Assembly: GCF_026410305.1 (NCBI RefSeq) | Contig: NZ_JAPMLQ010000004.1 | Coordinates: 1 to 64,000 of the forward strand | Reading direction: 5' to 3' | Length of the DNA stretch: 64,000 bases | Origin: Sulfitobacter sp. F26204 | Lineage (GTDB): Bacteria > Pseudomonadota > Alphaproteobacteria > Rhodobacterales > Rhodobacteraceae | Part shown: in pieces, positions 35,481 to 43,290 of the stretch | How the letters are laid out: every line of letters starts with the position of its first letter | Position numbering within the stretch: the first letter of the stretch is position 1 | Program-made: the position numbers and the translations under genes | Notes under the pieces: model-generated | What the model was told of the DNA's origin: nothing | Database searches by the model: none | What the model saw: the letters and a program-made list of their open reading frames with translations, nothing else

Positions 35481-37100
35481 TTACTGGTCTTTCCGGCGGG
35501 CCATATCATCGCGCAGAGGCACGGTTTGACGTTCGATCATGCGGCGCACTTCAGGAGAACCCGTACCGCGATGCAACCCGCGCAATTGATCGGCCAAAGC
35601 CGCGTCGGCATTGGTACGCCGCTCATTGTGGCGCACGTATTCACCCCAGGTCGGTACATGATAGCTCTCGCTCCAATGATCCGGTGCCTCCAGATCGCGC
35701 AGTAACGCCCATTGCTGTGCGCCATCGCGGATGCGGACACGTCGTCGCTGGCTCATCGCGGCAAGAAATTCGGGCACGTCTTCTTGTGCAATCTCGTATG
35801 AGACCAGCACCATGACCGGTCCGCTGCGATAATTCAGGTCAAAGCGCGTCATGGGTTCCTTGAACCGGTTGAGCGGGCCAAGATCGAGGCCTGCGAACTC
35901 TGGCAAGGGAAGCTTGAGTCCCAGCAGCGCGCCGATGATAAGCAATACGGCGGCGCAGAGCAGTGCGAGCATGGGGCCATAAAGGTCGGCCAGCCCGCCC
36001 CAGATCAAACTGCCCGCCGCCATGCCGCCAAATGTCCCGGTTTGATAGAGAGCCAGCGCGCGGCCAACGACCCAGCGTGGCGTCGACAATTGAATGGTCA
36101 CATTGAACATGGATAACGCCAAAACCCAACAAGCCCCGGTTACCAGCAGGGCAGAACCTGCAATCCAGGTATTGGAGGAAACCGCAAGCGCGGCGCAGCT
36201 GACGCCAAAACAGATAAAGGCACCACGGGCGATGATCTCATTTCGGAACTGTTCGCGCAGGCGGGCGCTGGCAAGTGCACCTGCAACCGCACCGATGCCA
36301 AAGGCACCCAACATCACGCCATAGATAAAGGCCGTTCCATTCAGTGTTTCACGTACCACCACCGGCAAAAGCGCGAGCAGGGCAATCGCCGACAGCCCGA
36401 ACCAGAAGCCGCGCAGGATCACGCGTAGCAAGTTGGGGGACATCGCCACATACCGCAGGCCAGCAGCAAAGGCACTGCCGAGGGGCTCGCGTGGCAGGTG
36501 CGTGTCGCGCTGGGGCGCTTTCCAGCGCAGCAGCGCGAGGATGATGGCAACATAGCTCAATGCGTTTACGGCAAAGGCAGCGGCGGCGCCGGCTATTGCC
36601 ACAATGGCCCCACCTGCCGCCGGGCCAACACTGCGCATCAAGTTGAAGCCCATCGAATTCAGCGAAACCGCTGATGGCAATTGTTCGCGGCTGACGATAT
36701 CGCCCATCGTTGCCTGCCACGACGGATTGTGCAGGGCTGTGCCGCACCCAATGAGGAACGTGAAGGCAAGCAACGACCAGGGCGTCAGCCAGCCCTCAAA
36801 GGCCATAAAGGTCAAGACAGCAGAGACCACGAACATGAAACCCTGTGCGATCAACATAACGCGCCGGCGGTCAAAGTTATCGGCAAAAACGCCAGCAAGA
36901 AGCGAAAAAACCATAATCGGCAGGGTGACAGATCCCTGTACAAGGGCCACCATCCGTTGCGAGTCAGATAATGAGGTCATCAACCAGGCAGCACCAACCG
37001 CTTGCACCAATCCGCCGAAATTTGAGGCAAGCGCGGCGATCCACAGGGATCGGAATGTTTGATTTTTGAAAAGAACTAAGGGTGAAATGCGGTCGGGCAT
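35481..37100 (-). CDS. MFS_3-family exporter with C-terminal soluble domain
   Basis: 539 aa. Twelve transmembrane helices (about residues 10-400) of the enterobactin-exporter-like MFS_3 group, with the loop motif GVFADNFDRRRVM near 60. A C-terminal domain of about 120 residues resembles an antibiotic-biosynthesis-monooxygenase (ferredoxin-like) fold, beginning at VMVLVSYEIAQ. This two-part architecture is typical of the family. The substrate is unknown. ATG at 37100 is preferred over an upstream TTG. Confidence 0.82.
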   Translation of the reverse strand: MPDRISPLVLFKNQTFRSLWIAALASNFGGLVQAVGAAWLMTSLSDSQRMVALVQGSVTLPIMVFSLLAGVFADNFDRRRVMLIAQGFMFVVSAVLTFMAFEGWLTPWSLLAFTFLIGCGTALHNPSWQATMGDIVSREQLPSAVSLNSMGFNLMRSVGPAAGGAIVAIAGAAAAFAVNALSYVAIILALLRWKAPQRDTHLPREPLGSAFAAGLRYVAMSPNLLRVILRGFWFGLSAIALLALLPVVVRETLNGTAFIYGVMLGAFGIGAVAGALASARLREQFRNEIIARGAFICFGVSCAALAVSSNTWIAGSALLVTGACWVLALSMFNVTIQLSTPRWVVGRALALYQTGTFGGMAAGSLIWGGLADLYGPMLALLCAAVLLIIGALLGLKLPLPEFAGLDLGPLNRFKEPMTRFDLNYRSGPVMVLVSYEIAQEDVPEFLAAMSQRRRVRIRDGAQQWALLRDLEAPDHWSESYHVPTWGEYVRHNERRTNADAALADQLRGLHRGTGSPEVRRMIERQTVPLRDDMARRKDQ

Positions 37101-37558
37101 TGATGGATTCCATATCCCCAATGCACGCTCACGGCCTCACCTGAGGCCAGTCACCGGGATTTTTTGTAATCTTACAACGCTGAAACCGAATTGGAAGGCC
37201 GGACGGATGAAACACCGCTGTGCAATGCCATCAATCGACGGCGAACATAAAAGAGGAGTCTGGGCTGTTGTGCTGCCGGTGAAGGGAATGGGCGCAGGAC
37301 GCTGGCATGCGAGGCGACTGGGCGCGCTGGGCAAGACGAGCCGGAAATTTGGGTCATTGGGAACCCCTGCAGTTTATTTGACGATGTGACGATAGCCCAG
37401 CGGCCCGTTGGCTTTATATTGGCAGCATATCGGCCATGCATTGCGCCAGTTGAATCTCGATGGTGGCACGCTTAAGTGCACTGCTCGACACCACAATCAA
37501 TTCCCACATACATCAATCTGGCATTGAGAGGGGCGCTAAACCCCGGCGAAAGAGTATC
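37101..37558. other. Intergenic region between MFS exporter and haemoglobin gene
   Basis: A 458-bp divergent spacer. It should hold promoters for both genes. I see no operator matching the NNR or NsrR boxes found elsewhere in the window and no credible small gene. Confidence 0.5.
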
Positions 37559-38314
37559 ATGGCACGCATCGACCTTCCCAAGTTCCCGACACAGCACGGC
37601 TACATGAGCGAAAAGATCCAGCGCGATTACATCACCTGGGCTGTTGCAAAGGGTCTGTTGCCTACAGATGCGCATCGGATGCCCGAAATCCTGTCCTTGA
37701 CAGCCTCCAGAGATACCGGGCAACCGATACAGTTCTGGCAGCTTTTTTCGGTGCTCGGGCAGGATTCGATTGTCGGGATTGTTCAGGATTTCTATCAGAG
37801 GGTCTTTGCGGACGAGGCATGGTTTACTTCCGTCTTTGAACGCGTTGGCGGGGTCGGGCACCACATTACCACGCAGGCGTCCATGTGGATTGATGTGATG
37901 GGCGGTGGTCCATATTATCATGGTGCCGAGTTCAGATTGAACTTTCATCATACGCACAACGCCATGCAATTGATGAATGACAAGGGCGCGGAGCGTTGGT
38001 CACACCTGATGCTTGAAACACTTGATGCGACATCGGATCTGATGACGCAGGACCCGCGGGTCCGGATCAGCATCAACACGTTCCTGTCTCATTTCATGAC
38101 CAAATACGCAGCGGACTTTGCCTTTGAGAACCGAAGTTTTTTTGGGGAAACCAACGGTCCGTTCAAGCGTAGGATCAATTTCATGAACATGACGGAACAG
38201 GCCATCAAGGCACTGAGTGAAGGTGACCTGAAGCAGGCATTGGCAGATCGTGGGATTGATATATCCAGATTTGAGGACAAAGAAGCCCTTGTTCGAAAAG
38301 CGCTGATGATGTGA
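37559..38314 (+). CDS. Truncated-haemoglobin protein with a C-terminal extension
   Basis: 251 aa. A globin segment (about residues 55-150) shows IVQDFYQRVFAD, then FHHTHNAM with candidate proximal His, then MNDKGAERWSHLM, as in group 2-like truncated haemoglobins. About 50 residues precede it and 100 follow it, ending in a helical DISRFEDKEALVRKAL region, so it is nearly twice the length of a plain truncated globin. The start has GAAAGAG upstream. A role in O2/NO binding or sensing is inferred from fold only. Confidence 0.7.
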   Translation: MARIDLPKFPTQHGYMSEKIQRDYITWAVAKGLLPTDAHRMPEILSLTASRDTGQPIQFWQLFSVLGQDSIVGIVQDFYQRVFADEAWFTSVFERVGGVGHHITTQASMWIDVMGGGPYYHGAEFRLNFHHTHNAMQLMNDKGAERWSHLMLETLDATSDLMTQDPRVRISINTFLSHFMTKYAADFAFENRSFFGETNGPFKRRINFMNMTEQAIKALSEGDLKQALADRGIDISRFEDKEALVRKALMM

Positions 38315-38678
38315 CCTTGGTTGGAAGAACAAGTGGTTCAGCCTTGGGGTGATCAGTTCTGTCACCCCACGGCACACCAAAGGAAAAAAGCAGGGAAAAG
38401 ACGTGATCCACCATTGTTGTTTCGCGCAGGTAGGCGCGAGGTCAATCTCTTGGGGGCTGCGAAGAACAGGCCGACGGTGGTGAGTGCACCGGGAAGTTCT
38501 GCCGAGGGCAATCGGAAACCTGACTAACATTTGCTGCATCGTTGGCTGGGCTGTCATTGAGCAAGGCAGCAAGATCAAAACACCATTCAAAATTTACGGG
38601 AACCTTTTCAGAGCCGCTGCATCTAACGGAGTAAGCGCCAGATAACTGGCGTGTAGCGAAAATCGAAAAGGCAACACC
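38315..38678. other. Intergenic region with hairpin and ECF-type promoter
   Basis: 364 bp. A hairpin at 38346-38368 (GGGGTGA and its complement around a 9-nt loop) probably ends the globin transcript, although no T run follows. Near the right end is an ECF-type promoter described separately. No gene is supported. Confidence 0.5.
38598..38628 (+). promoter_or_regulatory. ECF-sigma-type promoter upstream of the cupredoxin/sigma operon
   Basis: GGGAACC (38598-38604) is followed after a spacer of about 17 bp by ATCTAACG (38621-38628). This is the layout of ECF promoters with a GGGAACC -35 and a TCTAA-type -10. It lies about 50 bp upstream of the first gene of an operon whose last gene is itself an ECF sigma factor, which suggests positive autoregulation. 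Confidence 0.5.
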
Positions 38679-39095
38679 ATGTTAAAATCAATGACACTAA
38701 GCGCCGCAATGGCAATCTGCGCATCCTTTGCTATGGCTCAGGAAAACCAGGCGCTGCTTCAATCACCTCCGGGGGATCCCTATGTTCAAGTCAGTGATGT
38801 CCTGCCATTGCCCGCGTTTATTCCCGGTCTTGGGACATTGTTTGTATCGCCCGATACACTGCCAGCCGGTCCGTTCCTGGCCTACGACCATGACGGCAAA
38901 CTGTCCGCCACTGTCTATATGACGCCATTGGAAGAATTGCAGAACGGCGTTTCCTATGATGATTTGGCAACCGGTTCGCAGGCGGTCACCTCGGTCGACA
39001 TCTATTACAATGCGGGTCACCCGGGGGTCGACAAACCCCATGCGCATGTTGTGTTGTTTCATGATGCCGACGCCAAATCGCGGTTGGCGGAATGA
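38679..39095 (+). CDS. Exported DUF5602/TTHB210-like protein
   Basis: 138 aa with a Sec signal (residues 1-20, cleavage after AMA). The mature part contains MTPLEELQNGVSYDDL near residue 80 and a Cys-free His-bearing C terminus (GHPGVDKPHAHVVLFH). It resembles the DUF5602 group of small exported proteins, which is a tentative match. A His-rich PHAHVVLFH end could bind metal. It is cotranscribed with a cupredoxin (ATGA overlap) and an ECF sigma factor. Confidence 0.65.
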   Translation: MLKSMTLSAAMAICASFAMAQENQALLQSPPGDPYVQVSDVLPLPAFIPGLGTLFVSPDTLPAGPFLAYDHDGKLSATVYMTPLEELQNGVSYDDLATGSQAVTSVDIYYNAGHPGVDKPHAHVVLFHDADAKSRLAE

Positions 39096-39607
39096 TTTCC
39101 GCAAGGCGACGATTTCTGGCGCTGGGGGGTGGCATCATTGCCGCCCTTTCCACCCCCGCGATCCTGCGTGCAGCCCAGGTAGAGGTCATAGAAATGACGG
39201 GTACGACGCGAGGTGAAAAGGTTTGGTTCAAGCCTCGTGGCCTTGCCGTGCCGACAGGTACAACCATCCGGTTTGTCAACCGAGATGCGGGCAATAGCCA
39301 TACGGCAACTGCATATCATCCGTCCAATTTTGACCGAATCCGCCGGATACCGCAGGCTGCTCTTCCCTGGGACAGCGGTTTCCTGCTGCCAGACGAAATG
39401 TTTGATGTAACTCTGACAGAGCCAGGCGTGTACGACTATTACTGTATCCCGCACGAAATGGCGGCCATGGTTGGTCGTATTGTCGTTGGAAATCCCGAAG
39501 ACAAGCACTGGGAAGGTGCGAGCAAAGACAGGGATGACGTTTCAGAGGAAGTCCTGGCGGCCTTTCCGGCAGTCGAGACTGTTCTTGCGCGTGGACGGAT
39601 CGAATAG
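39092..39607 (+). CDS. Plastocyanin-like cupredoxin (Tat-exported)
   Basis: 171 aa. A Tat-like leader (ARRRFLALGGG) is at residues 4-14. Mature cupredoxin ligands are His in NSHTATAYH near 68, then Cys and His in YYCIPHEMAAM near 128, with Met in the same loop. A helical C-terminal tail of about 30 residues follows. It is a type 1 copper protein for periplasmic electron transfer or copper handling. It is in an operon between a DUF5602-like gene and an ECF sigma gene. Confidence 0.82.
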   Translation: MISARRRFLALGGGIIAALSTPAILRAAQVEVIEMTGTTRGEKVWFKPRGLAVPTGTTIRFVNRDAGNSHTATAYHPSNFDRIRRIPQAALPWDSGFLLPDEMFDVTLTEPGVYDYYCIPHEMAAMVGRIVVGNPEDKHWEGASKDRDDVSEEVLAAFPAVETVLARGRIE

Positions 39608-39618
39608 GAGAATGAGGC

Positions 39619-40326
39619 ATGATCGCCCAGTTAGACGAACAAATCATTGAACTTGCGCAAGGGCATAGGACAGAGGCGGAGCTTGTTACTGCGTCCCGTT
39701 CCGGTGACGAAACCGCAGTGCGTGAACTTGTCCGGCGCATGAACCCGCGGCTGTTTCGTATTGCACGCGGTATCGTTGCCAGTGATGCAGAAGCCGAGGA
39801 TGCAGTACAGGAAACCTATCTGAAAGCCTTTACCCAGCTTGACAGTTTCCGCGCCGAATCCGGATTTTCCACCTGGATTACCCGCATCGCAATCAATACC
39901 GCGCTGATGCAGATCCGGCGTGCCCGTCCACAGGAGGCATATGACACCGTGGCCGAAGAAGAAATTCAAACAACATCCATTCTTGCCTTTCCCGGCCAGC
40001 AGCCCGACCGTCCGGAAGTGGCGCTCGGGAGGACACAAATGCGCCTGCTGTTGGAGGAAGTTGTAGCCGCTCTTCCCGCGGAATTGCGCCTCCCCTTTCT
40101 GCTGCGAGAAACTGAAAGCATGAGCATACTTGCAATTGCACGTGACCTTTCGTTGAATCCGATCACTGTCAAAACGCGGCTTTTCCGTGCCCGCCGCCGG
40201 TTGCGCAGCGCGCTTGAGGACCGCATCCAGGGTGGCTTTGAAGCGATCTTTCCCTTTGACGGTGCCCGCTGTGCCAATATGGCCGATCGGGTTGTCGCGT
40301 CGTTGAAAGCTGACAAGTACCTGTGA
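39619..40326 (+). CDS. ECF-type sigma-70 factor
   Basis: 235 aa. Region 2 (about residues 30-100) has AEDAVQETYLKAFTQLDSF and FSTWITRIAINTAL. Region 4 (about 135-195) has LRLPFLLRETESMSILAIARDLSLNPITVKTRLFRARRRL. A C-terminal extension of about 35 residues contains a Cys (GARCANMADR). No anti-sigma gene follows. The tail may be the regulatory element, or control may be by the cupredoxin/DUF5602 partners. It is the last gene of the operon and 11 bp after the cupredoxin stop. Confidence 0.85.
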   Translation: MIAQLDEQIIELAQGHRTEAELVTASRSGDETAVRELVRRMNPRLFRIARGIVASDAEAEDAVQETYLKAFTQLDSFRAESGFSTWITRIAINTALMQIRRARPQEAYDTVAEEEIQTTSILAFPGQQPDRPEVALGRTQMRLLLEEVVAALPAELRLPFLLRETESMSILAIARDLSLNPITVKTRLFRARRRLRSALEDRIQGGFEAIFPFDGARCANMADRVVASLKADKYL

Positions 40327-40500
40327 CACGGGGCGAAAAAGTTTGAGGTAAAGCCCTGGCGGATCTGATTGGGTGGCAGCGCCTTTTCGTGCAAGCCTGG
40401 CAATGAGCTGGACCTATTCAAACCAGTCAAAAGCCAATAGAGCATTGGAAACGTCGTTTGGTGACAAGGCAGAGTATAGACCATTGCCAACAGCCTGGGG
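40327..40500. other. Degenerate boundary sequence
   Basis: About 170 bp between the sigma gene and the integrase remnant. No gene or RNA is supported. It marks the passage from chromosomal backbone to the tRNA-Phe island. Confidence 0.4.
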
Positions 40501-40795
40501 TTGACCCGTATCAATTTTGAGACGTGGCACAATCAGAACTTGGTTGAGGTCACCCCCCTGCGCGAAGCGGGCCTTGATGAACGCCGCATTGCGGAATTTT
40601 TCTGACAAAACACCATCCATGGCGCGGTACTATTTCCGTTCGGCAAAGCTTGCGGAAAAGAACCGCGAGACCATGGCCACATTGGAAGAAGAATACCGAA
40701 GGCGGGCCGAAAGTGCCAAACCTTCGCAGAAAAGCAGCAGGGCCGATCGAAACAAATTTAGGTATGAGCTGAATAAACGCAAACAAATCAGCTTG
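40501..40795 (+). pseudogene. Tyrosine integrase C-terminal remnant
   Basis: Translation in two frames gives pieces of an integrase C terminus: LREAGLDERRIAEF in one frame, then after a one-base shift SDKTPSMARYY (with the catalytic Tyr position) and SAKLAEKNRETMATLEEEYRRRAE. There is a frameshift at about 40600 and no upstream catalytic domain. It reads toward the tRNA-Phe repeat that begins at 40796, the usual place for an integrase gene next to its attachment site. It is therefore the relic of an older element. Confidence 0.6.
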
Positions 40796-40845
40796 TTAAA
40801 TGGTGCCCGGGGGCGGAATCGAACCACCGACACGAGGATTTTCAA
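40796..40845 (-). repeat. tRNA-Phe 3' fragment, direct repeat copy 1 (att-like)
   Basis: 50 bp identical to 43024-43073. On the minus strand 45 nt of it are the anticodon loop (TTGAAAATC), anticodon stem, variable loop, T arm and acceptor strand with CCA of tRNA-Phe(GAA). The bases that follow do not continue into a D arm, so it is not a functional tRNA. It is interpreted as the displaced 3' tRNA end left by integration. Confidence 0.85.
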
Positions 40846-40997
40846 TGCGCGTCATGGTAGCCTAAGTCGTTGATATTGTTGCGTTGAAACCAAACTGTGC
40901 TAGCAATGTGCTAAGTTGAGCATGAACACGCGGGCCACATTGAAATTCATGCCGGATTGTGTTACTTAGTATTACCAGGCACTAGGAGCTTCGCTTC

Positions 40998-41270
40998 ATG
41001 ACCATCAAAACCACCGTTAGCTTTACAGAACGTCACCACCAATTCGCAAAGCAAAAAGTGCAAGAAGGTTCTTGTGCATCAGTAAGCAGCTTGGTCGCGC
41101 AAGGCATCGAGCGTTTGATGCAAGAAGAACAAGAGCGGGAAGCAGTACTTGCCGGTATGACTGAAGCAGTTAGGGCTCGCTTGCAGACACCACGATCAGA
41201 GTTCATCGAGATGGACGAAAACGACACAATGTTCGACGACATACGGCAACGACTGTCCAAAACGGAATGA
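40998..41270 (+). CDS. ParD-like ribbon-helix-helix antitoxin
   Basis: 90 aa. The N-terminal RHH DNA-binding half (KTTVSFTERHHQFAKQKV) is followed by an acidic C-terminal segment that would wrap the toxin. AGGAG precedes the ATG. The stop overlaps the next start by 4 bp. It neutralises and represses the ParE-like toxin. It lies inside the small element between the two tRNA-Phe repeats. Confidence 0.85.
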   Translation: MTIKTTVSFTERHHQFAKQKVQEGSCASVSSLVAQGIERLMQEEQEREAVLAGMTEAVRARLQTPRSEFIEMDENDTMFDDIRQRLSKTE

Positions 41271-41590
41271 GGCCCTATCGAGTTGTACGCCATCCTCAAC
41301 TGGCTGAAGATCTAAACTCCATAGCTTTTCTGATAGCTGAATATGCTGGTACCGCTGTCGCACTGCGAAAAATCGGAGAAATCGAAGACACGATTGGAAA
41401 GCTGCGCCAAGTCCCGCATATCGGCTCAATAAGAGATAATATTGCACCGGGCGTCCGCGCAATCCCTACGGCAGGAAAAGGCGTTGTTTGCTTTGTTGTC
41501 GACGATAAGCTCAAAGAAGTAGTGGTATTGGCCGCTTCCTATGCTGGCTCAGACTGGAGCACATCAGTGCGGTTGCGTTCGCAGTCTTGA
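41267..41590 (+). CDS. ParE/RelE-superfamily toxin
   Basis: 107 aa with the ParE-type fold. A VRHPQLAEDLNSIAFLIAEYAG N-terminal helix region, IGSIRDNIAPGVRAIPTAGKGVVCF core strands and a C-terminal LAASYAGSDW follow. ParE toxins poison gyrase, while RelE toxins cleave mRNA, and the sequence fits ParE better. It is coupled to the antitoxin gene upstream. Stabilisation of the small element is the likely role. Confidence 0.82.
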   Translation: MRPYRVVRHPQLAEDLNSIAFLIAEYAGTAVALRKIGEIEDTIGKLRQVPHIGSIRDNIAPGVRAIPTAGKGVVCFVVDDKLKEVVVLAASYAGSDWSTSVRLRSQS

Positions 41591-41594
41591 TGGT

Positions 41595-41969
41595 TCAACC
41601 GTCGCGCTCGACATCAGAAGCTAGTTCTTTCAAATCTTGGACGGTTCCGTTCAAATGAGCAATCAGACGATCTATTTGGACGGAGGCCAATGCACCTCTA
41701 CGGTTCGCCAAACAAAGCACGATATTCAAAACCGCATCGGAATGCCGCATCAGTTCGATCAAGTGCTCACCGCTTGGGCTGTTCGTACCACCAATCCAGT
41801 TCTTTGCAGTTCGCTCTGAAACGTTGGCCCATTTCATAATCGACTTTGCAGCCTGATTGGTGCCGCCAAGCTCTTCTTTCAGTACTTTTGCCAAGGCTGA
41901 TCGAAAACCCAGGTCCAAAAAGCTCTCGTCTGAGCAGTTTTGACAAACTTTGCCCTTCTTATGCAACAT
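41595..41969 (-). CDS. Small HTH regulator next to a serine recombinase
   Basis: 124 aa. A CxxC pair (CQNC at about residue 9-12) is followed by an HTH-like core (GGTNQAAKSIMKWANVSERTAKNWI, about 36-60) and a helical C terminus. It is convergent with the toxin gene and divergent from the recombinase, which starts close by. Such genes often accompany recombinases in alphaproteobacterial islands and may regulate excision, which is inference. Confidence 0.65.
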   Translation of the reverse strand: MLHKKGKVCQNCSDESFLDLGFRSALAKVLKEELGGTNQAAKSIMKWANVSERTAKNWIGGTNSPSGEHLIELMRHSDAVLNIVLCLANRRGALASVQIDRLIAHLNGTVQDLKELASDVERDG

Positions 41970-42011
41970 GTTTCCGCCTCCATTCAGGTAATTTCAGAGG
42001 CAGAATCGCAG

Positions 42012-43085
42012 ATGCCTGATGCAGGCTTACGCTGCAAAATCAGGAATCTGAAAACGTTGGCAGTTCAAAACGCAAATGAAACGGAAAAAACCGTCCGGAA
42101 GGCCGCGCAATACGTGCGCATGTCCACTGAGCATCAACGCTACTCAACCGAGAACCAGGCGGCAGCAATAGCAAAATACGCTGAAGAACGGGGGTACGAG
42201 ATTGTCCGCACCTATTCCGATGCCGGAAAAAGTGGCCTTCGCATTCAAGGCCGTCATGGGCTTTCGGAGATGCTTCGCGACATCGAGCGCGGTGGAACAA
42301 CCTATCAAACTGTATTGGTTTACGATGTAAGTCGCTGGGGTCGATTTCAGGATGCGGATGAAAGCGCATACTATGAATTCCTTTGCCGTAAAGCTGGCAT
42401 CGCTGTGGAATACTGCGCTGAACAGTTTGAGAATGACGGCAGCTTAATGTCCACCTTGGCCAAAACGCTTAAACGAACGATGGCCGGTGAGTACAGTCGG
42501 GAACTTTCGAAAAAGGTCTTTGCGGGTCAGGCACGTCTCATTGAGATGGACTTTCGTCAAGGAGGAGCTCCAGGCTTTGGGCTTCGCAGAATGCTGGTGG
42601 ACGAAGACGGTGTTCAGAAAGGACTTCTGGATCGTGGTGAGCACAAGAGCATTCAGACTGATCGCGTCATCCTAGTCCCCGGGCCATCAGATGAGGTAGC
42701 GATAGTCAGGCAGATTTTTGAGTTATTCGTCTCAGACAGAAAATCTGAAGCGGAAATCTGCGCAACACTGAACAAACAGGGAGTCGTGACGGATTTGGGA
42801 CGGAGCTGGTCCACTGGGGTCGTCCGTCAGATTTTGACCAAAGAAAAATACATCGGCAACATCGTCTGGAACCGAAGCTCTTTCAAGCTCAAGCAAAACC
42901 ATGTCCGAAATCTGCCAGAACACTGGGTGCGTGCCGTAGGCGTCTTTGATGCCATTGTCCCTATCCAGCAGTTTGAAGCGGCTGCAGAAATCATCGCCGC
43001 AAGGTCACAAAAATATGGAGTACTTAAATGGTGCCCGGGGGCGGAATCGAACCACCGACACGAGGATTTTCAAGCCAATAAGTAG
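42012..43085 (+). CDS. Large serine recombinase, 3' end truncated at the att repeat
   Basis: 357 aa from this start. The resolvase-type N-terminal domain (about residues 25-165) starts with the AQYVRMSTEHQRYSTENQ motif that holds the catalytic Ser. A recombinase domain (about 170-330) with ATLNKQGVVTDLGRSWSTGVVRQIL follows. Reading continues into the tRNA-Phe repeat at 43024, and the last 20 residues are translated tRNA sequence. The zinc-ribbon/coiled-coil C-terminal domain of full-length members is absent. The gene is probably inactive. The start is uncertain, since an in-frame ATG/GTG region extends to 41940. Confidence 0.72.
   Translation: MPDAGLRCKIRNLKTLAVQNANETEKTVRKAAQYVRMSTEHQRYSTENQAAAIAKYAEERGYEIVRTYSDAGKSGLRIQGRHGLSEMLRDIERGGTTYQTVLVYDVSRWGRFQDADESAYYEFLCRKAGIAVEYCAEQFENDGSLMSTLAKTLKRTMAGEYSRELSKKVFAGQARLIEMDFRQGGAPGFGLRRMLVDEDGVQKGLLDRGEHKSIQTDRVILVPGPSDEVAIVRQIFELFVSDRKSEAEICATLNKQGVVTDLGRSWSTGVVRQILTKEKYIGNIVWNRSSFKLKQNHVRNLPEHWVRAVGVFDAIVPIQQFEAAAEIIAARSQKYGVLKWCPGAESNHRHEDFQANK
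43024..43073 (-). repeat. tRNA-Phe 3' fragment, direct repeat copy 2 (att-like)
   Basis: Second copy of the 50-bp repeat, identical to 40796-40845. It carries the same 45-nt 3' end of tRNA-Phe(GAA) on the minus strand and no D arm beyond it. It lies 217 bp upstream of an intact tyrosine integrase gene and interrupts the recombinase reading frame. It is interpreted as the left end of the large island that runs off the window. Confidence 0.85.
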
Positions 43086-43290
43086 TGATTTCAGGCAGTT
43101 CTTGGCGAGTTACCCCGAACAGAATTCGGATAATAAATTTCGATTATCCATCTGATTTAAGTAGATAAATAATTACCTTTGACTACTCATGCCAGATTAT
43201 CTGGCATCGACGTAGCTTGGCCCCTCTGTGCCACTGTTGTGCCACTGGAAAGGCCTCCGCATATCATTCTCGAAACAGGAGAAGAGCGTT

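Noticed and set aside
37357..37386. A GGAAC-like -35 element upstream of the extended globin
   Set aside because: No matching CGTT follows at the EcfG spacing and it is more than 150 bp from the start codon.
40801..40845. A tRNA-Phe gene
   Set aside because: Only the 3' 45 nt are present, and the following sequence has no D arm or 5' acceptor strand. The same applies to the copy at 43029-43073.
40796..40873. A protein end reading through the tRNA repeat (NGARGRNRTTD-type sequence)
   Set aside because: This is a translated tRNA fragment, a common false ORF signature, not a conserved protein motif.
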